A stretch of DNA of 64,000 bases, taken from Novosphingobium sp. (GTDB lineage: Bacteria; Pseudomonadota; Alphaproteobacteria; Sphingomonadales; Sphingomonadaceae). The notes under the pieces were generated by a model that was given only the letters and a program-made list of their open reading frames with translations, had not been told where the DNA came from and did no database searches. The stretch is from contig NZ_JBCNLP010000001.1 in NCBI RefSeq assembly GCF_039595395.1, positions 3,782,001-3,846,000 of the forward strand, in the 5' to 3' direction. A program made the translations under genes and the position numbers. Shown here one piece after another: positions 31,959 through 39,467 of the stretch. Positions within the stretch are counted from its first letter, which is position 1. Each line of letters begins with the position of its first letter.

Positions 31959-34505
31959 ATGAGCAGCGATACCGAGAACACCCCGCCCGTCCCGAATGCC
32001 AACGCTTACGGCGCGGATTCCATCAAGGTCCTCAAGGGACTGGACGCGGTGAGAAAGCGCCCCGGCATGTACATCGGTGATACCGATGACGGTTCGGGCC
32101 TGCATCACATGGTGTTCGAAGTCTCCGACAATGCCATCGACGAAGCGCTGGCCGGCCACTGCGATCTGGTGCTGATCGAGCTGAACGCCGATGGCTCGGT
32201 GTCGGTCGAGGACAATGGCCGCGGCATCCCCACCGGCATCCATGCCGAGGAAGGCGTTTCGGCGGCAGAGGTCATCATGACCCAGCTCCACGCGGGCGGC
32301 AAATTCGAGAACACCAGCGACGACAATGCCTATAAGGTCTCGGGCGGTCTGCATGGCGTGGGCGTCTCGGTGGTGAACGCCCTGTCGGAATGGCTGGAGC
32401 TGACCATCTGGCGCGACGGCCAGGAACACTGGATGAAATTCGCCAATGGCGATGCCGTCAGCCCTCTGAAGGTCACCGGCGACGCCCCGATTGCCGAGCG
32501 CGGCGCCCGCAAGGGCCAGCCCAAGAAAGGCACCCGCGTCACCTTCCTGGCCAGCGACGAAACCTTCAAGAACGTGCTGACCTATGATTTCGACAAGCTG
32601 GAGCATCGCTATCGCGAGCTGGCGTTCCTGAACAGCGGCGTGCGCATCCTGCTGCGCGACCTGCGCGGCGAGGAGGTCAAGGAGCATGACCTCTATTACG
32701 AGGGCGGCATCGGCGCCTTCGTGCGCTTCCTCGACCGCAACAAGCAGGCGCTGATCCCCGACCCCATCGCCATCCATTCCGAGCGCGACGGCATCGGCAT
32801 CGATGTCGCGCTGGAGTGGAACGACAGCTATTACGAAAACGTCCTCTGCTTCACCAACAACATCCCCCAGCGCGATGGCGGCACGCATCTGGCTGCCTTC
32901 CGCGCCGCGCTGACGCGTACCCTGAACGGTTACGCCGAGCGTTCGGGCCTGCTGAAGAAGGAAAAGGTCTCGCTCTCGGGCGAGGATATGCGTGAGGGCC
33001 TGACCGCCATCGTCTCGGTCAAGCTGCCCGATCCCAAGTTCTCCTCGCAAACCAAGGACAAGCTGGTCTCCTCGGAAGTCCGCCAGCCCTTGGAAAGCCT
33101 GATGGCCGACAAGATGAGCGAATGGCTGGAGGAAAACCCCGCCCACGCCAAGACCGTGATCCAGAAGGTGATCGATGCCGCCGCCGCCCGCGAAGCCGCC
33201 AAGCGCGCCCGTGAACTCACGCGCCGCAAGGGCGTGATGGACATCGCCTCCCTCCCCGGCAAGCTGGCCGATTGCCAGGAGCGCGATCCCAGCAAATGCG
33301 AACTCTTCCTGGTCGAGGGTGACTCGGCAGGTGGCTCGGCCAAGCAGGGCCGCGATCGCCATTATCAGGCGATCCTGCCGCTGAAGGGCAAGATCCTGAA
33401 CGTCGAGCGCGCGCGTTTCGACCGGATCATCAGCTCCAAGGAAGTCGGCACGCTGATCCAGGCGATGGGCACCGGCATCCGCGACGAGTTCAACCTCGAA
33501 AAGCTGCGCTACCACAAGATCGTCATCATGACCGACGCTGACGTCGACGGCGCGCATATCCGCACCCTGCTGCTGACCTTCTTCCACCGCCAGATGCCCG
33601 ACATCATCCGCGCCGGGCACCTCTTCATCGCCCAGCCGCCGCTTTACAAGGTCGCCAAGGGCCGCAGCGAGGTCTACCTCAAGGACAATGCCGCGCTCGA
33701 CCGCTATCTGGTCGAGGCTGGCCTTGCCGGTCGCGTTCTGGAAGCCGCCGGCGGCGCGCGCAGCGGCCCCGATCTGGAAAGTCTGGTCGAGCACGCCATC
33801 CGCCTGCGCAACCTGATGGCCTTCGTGCCCCGCCGCCTCAACCCCTCGGTGATCGAGGCGCTGGCTCTTTCGGGCGCGCTGGAGCACGGCCTGACCGTCG
33901 AGGAACGCACAGAAGCCTTGGGCAAGGCCTCGGGCTGGCTCAACATGAGCGACCCCGAAGCCCGCTGGTCCGCCACGCTGACCGAGGACGGCCATGTCGA
34001 GGTCAACCGCCTGTGGCGCGGCGTCACCGACTACCACAAGATCGACGCCGCCTTCCTGATCAGCGCCGAGGCCCGCAAGCTGGCCAAGCTGGCCGCCGAA
34101 CAGGCCGAGGCCTATGCCAGCCCCGCCCGTCTGGTGCGCTCTACCGCCGTGGCCGAGCCGGAGCCCGAAGCCACCGACGCCGATGGGGAGGACACCCCCG
34201 CCGCCGCCTCGCGCCCGGTCGCGGGTGAGGATACGATCAGCCGCCCCAGCCAGCTTCTCGAGGCGGTGCTGGCGGTGGGCCGCAAGGGCCTGTCGATCCA
34301 GCGCTACAAGGGCCTTGGCGAGATGAACGCCGAGCAGCTCTGGGAAACCACGCTGGACCCGAACAACCGCGCCCTGCTGCAGGTGAAGGTCGAGGACGCC
34401 GACGTCACCGACGAAATCTTCACCCGCCTGATGGGCGATGTGGTGGAACCGCGCCGCGACTTCATTCAGGAAAACGCGCTGAATGTGGCGAATCTGGACG
34501 TTTGA
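31959..34505 (+). CDS. gyrB: DNA gyrase subunit B
   Basis: GyrB is the ATPase subunit of DNA gyrase, which introduces negative supercoils. The 848-aa product has the GHKL ATPase domain (EVSDNAIDEALAGH, DNGRGIP, GGLHGVGVSVVNALS), the transducer domain, and the Toprim region with EGDSAGGSAKQGRDR, PLKGKILNVE and DADVDGAHIRTLLL. The C-terminal QRYKGLGEMNAEQLWETTLDP is intact. An acidic, Ala-rich insert (about 735-765, EPEPEATDADGEDTPAAA) is seen in related alphaproteobacteria. Starts at 31956 and 31959 are adjacent ATGs. Element A3 follows the stop. Confidence 0.97.
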   Translation: MSSDTENTPPVPNANAYGADSIKVLKGLDAVRKRPGMYIGDTDDGSGLHHMVFEVSDNAIDEALAGHCDLVLIELNADGSVSVEDNGRGIPTGIHAEEGVSAAEVIMTQLHAGGKFENTSDDNAYKVSGGLHGVGVSVVNALSEWLELTIWRDGQEHWMKFANGDAVSPLKVTGDAPIAERGARKGQPKKGTRVTFLASDETFKNVLTYDFDKLEHRYRELAFLNSGVRILLRDLRGEEVKEHDLYYEGGIGAFVRFLDRNKQALIPDPIAIHSERDGIGIDVALEWNDSYYENVLCFTNNIPQRDGGTHLAAFRAALTRTLNGYAERSGLLKKEKVSLSGEDMREGLTAIVSVKLPDPKFSSQTKDKLVSSEVRQPLESLMADKMSEWLEENPAHAKTVIQKVIDAAAAREAAKRARELTRRKGVMDIASLPGKLADCQERDPSKCELFLVEGDSAGGSAKQGRDRHYQAILPLKGKILNVERARFDRIISSKEVGTLIQAMGTGIRDEFNLEKLRYHKIVIMTDADVDGAHIRTLLLTFFHRQMPDIIRAGHLFIAQPPLYKVAKGRSEVYLKDNAALDRYLVEAGLAGRVLEAAGGARSGPDLESLVEHAIRLRNLMAFVPRRLNPSVIEALALSGALEHGLTVEERTEALGKASGWLNMSDPEARWSATLTEDGHVEVNRLWRGVTDYHKIDAAFLISAEARKLAKLAAEQAEAYASPARLVRSTAVAEPEPEATDADGEDTPAAASRPVAGEDTISRPSQLLEAVLAVGRKGLSIQRYKGLGEMNAEQLWETTLDPNNRALLQVKVEDADVTDEIFTRLMGDVVEPRRDFIQENALNVANLDV

Positions 34506-34534
34506 GTTCGGGTAAGGGGTTTAAGGAAGAGAAT

Positions 34535-34770
34535 GCGAGGGTGTTACACCCTCGCGCTCCCGTTTTGTGTCAGCGTTGCGCTTCGGGTTCGGCCATGGAG
34601 CAACGTCGCCGCGCCGCATGCAGTTTTCGCCAGCGCAGCCTATCGTTCCTATGACTCAATTGCCTGCGGCGCCTTAGTTTGCGCAGGTGGAGAGCCTGGG
34701 CGCAACGATGCGGCACCACTGCCTAATCGTCGGAAGACGTCCTGGGAGCGCGAGGGGGTAACCCCCTCGC
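34535..34770. repeat. Palindromic intergenic element family A, copy A3
   Basis: The element is 236 bp long. The left palindrome carries GTGT/ACAC (34535-34555) and the right one GGGT/ACCC (34750-34770), as in A1. The central pair CGCGCCGCATGCA to TGCCTGCGGCGCC has one mismatch. It lies 29 bases after gyrB and 83 bases before the next gene, with both neighbours on the same strand. Confidence 0.9.
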
Positions 34771-34853
34771 ATCTTCCCCTTCCCTTCCACCCCTTTGGGG
34801 TGCAATTTACACCGCCCATCCTATATGGTCCCGAGACAAGGAAAGAGACCGAG

Positions 34854-35183
34854 ATGAGCGAAGACAGCAAGCCCCAGCACCCCGATTACACCTCGGTGGA
34901 GGCCTATGTCGGCGGCGCGGCAGAACCGCATATGAAGGCCACCGTGGCGAACATTCCCTGGGATCAGCCCGCCACGATGATCGATCTGGAAGGGCGTACC
35001 CCGATCATCGGCGTGATCCGCGAGTGCGCGCTGCATTTCTCGCTCTACAAGCCGCATGCGCGGGAGCAGGCGCGCATTCTGCTGACCGTTCCGGTGCATC
35101 GCGAGGGCCGCAAGACCCGTACATGGATTCTGGAGCCCGGCGAGATCGCCGCTCTGGCACAAAGGCTGGCCGAGGAGGGCTAA
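34854..35183 (+). CDS. Hypothetical protein
   Basis: The 109-aa product has no domain I recognise, no signal peptide and no membrane segment. It contains a middle strand-rich part (TPIIGVIRECALHFSLYKPHAREQARILLTVPVHR) and ends in an Arg/Glu/Ala-rich helix. ATG 34854 has AAGGAAAGAG about 10 bases upstream. The open frame extends back to 34533 only because it crosses element A3. Codon use is normal, and the next gene starts 51 bases later on the same strand. Confidence 0.65.
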   Translation: MSEDSKPQHPDYTSVEAYVGGAAEPHMKATVANIPWDQPATMIDLEGRTPIIGVIRECALHFSLYKPHAREQARILLTVPVHREGRKTRTWILEPGEIAALAQRLAEEG

Positions 35184-35234
35184 ACCCCTCGTCTGCCATA
35201 TTGCGGAAACGCGGGCAGGCTTCAGAGTGGCGCG

Positions 35235-37145
35235 ATGATTCGTCTTTCTGTCAACCTCGCCCTCTCGGTTGCCCTTGCGGCAGTGTCTCCCGCTTCCGCC
35301 CGGACCGCCCCTGCGGCAGGCGCACACCCCAGTGCCGCCCATGCCGGCGCGGCTGCGGTTCTGGGCGCGCATGCACGCCCCGCGCCCAAGCGCAAACTGG
35401 CCCCGGTCGAAATCGGCATTGCGGCCTTCAACGATTTCCACGGCGCTCTGGTCAATCCGCATCAGGCGGTGCTGGTGCCCAATGGCAGCGGCAAGACCGG
35501 GCCCGAAGGCCAGTTCCAGCTTCCGGCGGGCGGCGCGGCGTGGTTCGCCAGCGCAGTGGACAGCGTGCGGGGCAAATATCCCAATCATGTCACCGTGTCG
35601 GCGGGCGATCTGATCTCGGGCAGCCCGATCACCTCCTCGCTGTTCCTCGACGAGCCCACGGTGGGCGTGATGAACCGGCTCGGGCTCGACTTCAACGCGG
35701 TGGGCAATCACGAGTTCGACCGGGGCCGCAAGGAGCTGCTGCGCATGGCCCATGGCGGCTGCGAGCAGTACACCACCCGCAAGCCCTGCGCGCTCGAGCC
35801 CTACAAGACCCCGGCCTTCCCCTTTCTGGCGGCCAACACCATCACGCAGGACGGCACGCCGCTGCTGCCCCCCACCGGCACCAAATTCTTCGGCCAGGGC
35901 AAGCGGCGGGTCGGCATCGGCTTTATCGGCATGACCCTGCGCGGTACCGGCGACATTTCCCCGCCCGCAGGCGTCAAAGGCCTGCACTGGGCCGATGAGG
36001 CCGAGACCGCCAATGCGCTGGCGCCCAAACTGCGGGCGCAAGGCGTGGATGTGGTCGCGCTGCTGCTGCATCAGGGCGGGCGGGTGCGCAACGATCCGGC
36101 CGATCCCAATGGCTGCGAGGGGCTCTATGGCGACATCGGCGAGATTCTCGACCGGCTCGATCCCTCCATCGATCTGGTGATCTCGGGCCATACGCATTGG
36201 GCCTATGTCTGCGATTATGTCGGCAAGAAACCCAACCGCGATGGAACGCCGCATCACTTTCTGCTGACCAGCGCGGGCCTGTGGGGCGAGGAAGTCACCG
36301 ACATCCGCCTGCTGGTCGATCCCGCGCGGCACCGCTTGATCTCGGCCAGGGCGCATAATGTGGTGGTGCAGTCGGCGCCCTATCAGGGATCGAAGGGTCT
36401 GGTGAGCGGCAGTGACGCCTTCCCGCGCTTCGCCCCGCGCGCCGATATTGCCGCCTATGTGCAGCGCTACGTCGATGCCGCCGCGCAATATTCGTCGCGC
36501 AAGGCGGGCTTTATCGCTCAGGCGGCGGTGAAGAACGACGGCAACCATGGCGGGCCGCTGGCCAATCTGATCGCCGATGCGCAACTGGCCGCCACGAAGG
36601 ATGCGGGCGCCCAGATCTCCTTCATGAACCCCTTTGGCGTGCGCGCCTCGCTGATCCCGGCGCCGGACCAGAGCCTGACCTTCGGCCAGATCTATGCCGT
36701 CCAGCCCTTTGGCAACACGCTGATGACCCTGACCATGAGCGGCGCCCAGATCAAGGCGATGCTGGAGGAAGGCTTCGATGCCACCGGGGCCGAGCAGGCG
36801 CTCTCTCCCTCGGAAGGTTTTGCCTACAGCTATGACCGCTCGCAGCCCATCGGCAGCCGGATCGTCAGCATGAGTTTCGAGGGCAAACCGCTGGATATGA
36901 GCGCCAGATACCGCGTGACGGTGGCCGATTTCCTCGCCAATGGCGGCGACACCTTCTTCACCTTCACCAAGGGCACCAACCGCACCACCGGCCCGCTCGA
37001 TCTGGCCGCGCTGGAAGCATGGCTGGCGCAAAATCCGCCACGCGCCCTGCCCGAGGACAATCGCGACAAGGATCTGCGGCCCGATCTGAGCCCGGCGCTG
37101 GCCCCGGGCACCAGCCGCACCCCGCCGCCGGGGATGCATTATTGA
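35235..37145 (+). CDS. Periplasmic 5'-nucleotidase / bifunctional metallophosphatase
   Basis: UshA-type enzymes release phosphate from nucleotides outside the cytoplasm. The 636-aa product has a signal peptide (residues 1-22), an Ala/His-rich linker, then the calcineurin-like domain with FNDFHGAL, SAGDLISGSP, VGNHEFDRG, LLLHQGG and ISGHTHWAYVCDYVG, all metal-binding motifs. A C-terminal nucleotide-binding domain (about 420-600) carries DGNHGGPLANLIADAQL, MNPFGVRASL and DFLANGGDTFFTF. The length is slightly greater than usual because of the linker and a C-terminal Pro-rich tail. The gene converges on midA. Confidence 0.92.
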   Translation: MIRLSVNLALSVALAAVSPASARTAPAAGAHPSAAHAGAAAVLGAHARPAPKRKLAPVEIGIAAFNDFHGALVNPHQAVLVPNGSGKTGPEGQFQLPAGGAAWFASAVDSVRGKYPNHVTVSAGDLISGSPITSSLFLDEPTVGVMNRLGLDFNAVGNHEFDRGRKELLRMAHGGCEQYTTRKPCALEPYKTPAFPFLAANTITQDGTPLLPPTGTKFFGQGKRRVGIGFIGMTLRGTGDISPPAGVKGLHWADEAETANALAPKLRAQGVDVVALLLHQGGRVRNDPADPNGCEGLYGDIGEILDRLDPSIDLVISGHTHWAYVCDYVGKKPNRDGTPHHFLLTSAGLWGEEVTDIRLLVDPARHRLISARAHNVVVQSAPYQGSKGLVSGSDAFPRFAPRADIAAYVQRYVDAAAQYSSRKAGFIAQAAVKNDGNHGGPLANLIADAQLAATKDAGAQISFMNPFGVRASLIPAPDQSLTFGQIYAVQPFGNTLMTLTMSGAQIKAMLEEGFDATGAEQALSPSEGFAYSYDRSQPIGSRIVSMSFEGKPLDMSARYRVTVADFLANGGDTFFTFTKGTNRTTGPLDLAALEAWLAQNPPRALPEDNRDKDLRPDLSPALAPGTSRTPPPGMHY

Positions 37146-37163
37146 GGGAAGACAGGCGCCGGC

Positions 37164-38213
37164 TTAGAAACCGGCGCCCAGCGGCCAATCCTTCCCGGCC
37201 AGCCCCAGCACCTTGAACAAGGTGCCCATCTGCTCGGGAGCCACCAGCCGTTCGAGCGCACCGGCGACCTCTCCCGCTCGCGGGGGCGAGGCCTTGGCCA
37301 GTGCTCCGGCCCTTTGCGCGATGCCCAGAGCGCCAAGAAACGCCCCCTGCCCCACCGGCCCGGCCACCCGAGCGCCAGCCGCCTGCGCCGCTTCGATGGC
37401 GGCGGAAAAATCGACCAGCGTGGTCAGATCCGCCTCGCCCGGCGTGGCGAAGGGATTAGCGGCGGCGTGGCCCTTCAAAGCCTGAAGCGTCGAACCGGTC
37501 TGCGGCGCGGTGTAGCCATAATCGACCACCAGCCCCGCCCCGCCCTGCGCCGCCAGCAGCCGCGAGACCTCCCCCATCACCGCGCTGGCGGCGGGGGAGA
37601 CCTCGACGATGGTCTGCGCCTCGGCCTCGCGGAAAGCCTCGGGCACGGCCAGATCCAGCGGCATGGTGCCCGCCATCGGCACAAAGCGGTCATCCTGCAG
37701 GCCCACCATCCGCTCGCGCCAGCCTTGCGGCGTCTTCACGATCTGACGCACCGGCAGCGCATCGAGAAACTCATTGGCGACGATCAGCAGCGGCCTGTCC
37801 TCGGGCAGGCTGCCCAGATCGTCATGCCACTGCGCGCCCGGCTCGGCGCGGGCCTGAGCCTCGCGCATGGTGGGCGAGGTCTCGACGAAATGGACGCTGC
37901 CCGCCCAGCCGAAACGCCGCAGCACCCGCAAGGCATCGCGGGCCAGAGTGCCCCGCCCCGGCCCCAGCTCGACATAGGCCGCATCCACCGTGCTCCCGGC
38001 GCGCGACCACACATCGGCCAGCCACACGCCGATCATCTCGCCGAACATCTGGCTGATTTCGGGCGCGGTGGTGAAATCGCCATCCGCGCCCAGCGGATCG
38101 CGGCTGCCGTAATAATGGGCATTGGCCTGCCCCATCCACAGCGTCAGGCTGACCGGCCCCTGCAAGGCGATCAGCCGTGTCAGGCTTTGCTCCAGCGTCA
38201 TGTCGGCAGGCAT
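37164..38213 (-). CDS. MidA/NDUFAF7-family SAM-dependent methyltransferase
   Basis: This 349-aa protein belongs to the COG1565 family. Its mitochondrial member NDUFAF7 (MidA) methylates an arginine of complex I subunit NDUFS2. Family motifs seen are MGQANAHYYGSRDPLGADGDFTTAPEISQMFGEMIGVW, ELGPGRGTLARDALRV (SAM binding), LLIVANEFLDALPVRQ and LVVDYGYTAP. It lies 13 bases downstream of lgt on the same strand, so the two are an operon. A role in respiratory complex I maturation is inferred from the eukaryotic homologue. Confidence 0.85.
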   Translation of the reverse strand: MPADMTLEQSLTRLIALQGPVSLTLWMGQANAHYYGSRDPLGADGDFTTAPEISQMFGEMIGVWLADVWSRAGSTVDAAYVELGPGRGTLARDALRVLRRFGWAGSVHFVETSPTMREAQARAEPGAQWHDDLGSLPEDRPLLIVANEFLDALPVRQIVKTPQGWRERMVGLQDDRFVPMAGTMPLDLAVPEAFREAEAQTIVEVSPAASAVMGEVSRLLAAQGGAGLVVDYGYTAPQTGSTLQALKGHAAANPFATPGEADLTTLVDFSAAIEAAQAAGARVAGPVGQGAFLGALGIAQRAGALAKASPPRAGEVAGALERLVAPEQMGTLFKVLGLAGKDWPLGAGF

Positions 38214-38226
38214 CAGACGTGCTTCA

Positions 38227-39135
38227 TCAGGCGACCGCGGGCGCGCCCACCGCCGAACCCACGGCCGGGCGACGCAGCGCGCGCACCACCAGCACCAGAC
38301 CCAGCACGATCATCGGCACACAGAGCCACTGCCCCATCGACATGCCGGTGGCATGGGCGAAATCCTCAAGCTGGCGGTCCGGCTCGCGGAAATATTCGAC
38401 GCAGAAGCGCGCCACGCCATAGCCGCCCACAAAGATGCCGCTCAACAGGCCGGGGCGCCAGCGCGCGCCGCTCTTCCAGAACAGCGGGATCAGGATCAAA
38501 GCCAACACCAGACCTTCCAGCGCCGCCTCGTAAAGCTGGCTGGGGTGGCGCGGCAGCGGGCCGCCATCGGGGAAGACCATCGCCCAGGCCACATCCGGCG
38601 TGGTGACACGGCCCCACAGCTCGCCATTGATGAAGTTGGCACAGCGCCCGAAGAACAGGCCGATCGGGGCGCATGGGGCGATGTAATCCCCCACCCGCAG
38701 GAAGCTCAGGCCATTGGCCCGGCACACCCAGGCAATCGCCACGATCACCCCGGCAAGCCCGCCATGGAAGCTCATGCCGCCGTCCCACAGACGCACGAAC
38801 AGCGTGGGGCTGGTCAGCATCGCATGGTCATAGAACAGCGCATAGCCGCTGCGCCCGCCCAGAATGATGCCGATGGTACACCAGAAGAACAGATCATCGG
38901 CATGGCGCTGGCCCAGCGGGGCGCCCGCCGTCTTGATCTCGCGCGTCAGATGCCAATAGCCGAAGAGGATGCCCGCCAGATAGGCCAGCGAGTAATAGCG
39001 CAGCGTAAAGCCGAAATGGGTGGTCAGCGGCCCCAGTTCGATGCCGCGCTTCAGATGCAGGTCGACCCATTGCAAGGGCTGATGGACGGCGCTGCCGGCG
39101 GCTGTTGCGGCGTCGAGAACAAGATCGAGCGTCAT
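38227..39135 (-). CDS. lgt: Prolipoprotein diacylglyceryl transferase
   Basis: Lgt attaches diacylglycerol to the lipobox Cys of prolipoproteins, the first step of lipoprotein maturation in the inner membrane. The 302-aa product has about seven hydrophobic segments and the Lgt signature GLFFGRCANFINGELWGR, with further conserved parts GGRSGYALFYD and DGGMSFHGGLAGV. I chose the ATG at 39135; the frame runs on to 39219 without homology. It diverges from glnD, with element B1 in the shared upstream region. Confidence 0.95.
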   Translation of the reverse strand: MTLDLVLDAATAAGSAVHQPLQWVDLHLKRGIELGPLTTHFGFTLRYYSLAYLAGILFGYWHLTREIKTAGAPLGQRHADDLFFWCTIGIILGGRSGYALFYDHAMLTSPTLFVRLWDGGMSFHGGLAGVIVAIAWVCRANGLSFLRVGDYIAPCAPIGLFFGRCANFINGELWGRVTTPDVAWAMVFPDGGPLPRHPSQLYEAALEGLVLALILIPLFWKSGARWRPGLLSGIFVGGYGVARFCVEYFREPDRQLEDFAHATGMSMGQWLCVPMIVLGLVLVVRALRRPAVGSAVGAPAVA

Positions 39136-39262
39136 GGAAATCGGAAAATCCGCCTCTGCTGGGGCAAGCGCCTGGAGTATGATTGGCGGACCAACCCGCC
39201 ACGCCGCGCCTTTTGGCATAGAGAAAGGCGCGATGATAGGTGGTTCCGCGCCGGAGTCGTTT

Positions 39263-39396
39263 GAACATTCGGCGAAAGCCGAATGTTACGGCACCAGCCC
39301 TCTCCCCCGCCCGGCCACCCACAGGATACGACCGATGGGTGGCCGGGCGGGGGAGAGGGCTGGTGCCGCTCGGGCAATGTGCGCAGGCACGTTGCC
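39263..39396. repeat. Palindromic element family B, copy B1
   Basis: Three hairpins lie in a row. A 10-bp stem AACATTCGGC/GCCGAATGTT with a GAAA loop is at 39263-39286. A perfect 32-bp inverted repeat has arms at 39289-39320 and 39335-39366 (starting GGCACCAGCCCTCTCCCCCG) and a 14-base loop. A third stem, GGGCAA with TTGCCC extended by GTGC/GCAC, is at 39371-39396. It occupies the divergent lgt-glnD upstream region, which is unusual for a terminator-like sequence. Confidence 0.88.
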
Positions 39397-39467
39397 CAAA
39401 CCTCACTCACCGCTTCTTCACGCGATGGCGCTATGCTGGCCCCTCGCAACAGGATAAGAGCCGCGTC

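Noticed and set aside
34533..34853. N-terminal extension of the hypothetical gene at 34854, and a similar frame at 19844 starting MRGCYTLALP
   Set aside because: Both are translations of family A element ends. The shared peptide reflects the DNA repeat, and the region lacks ribosome sites and family similarity.
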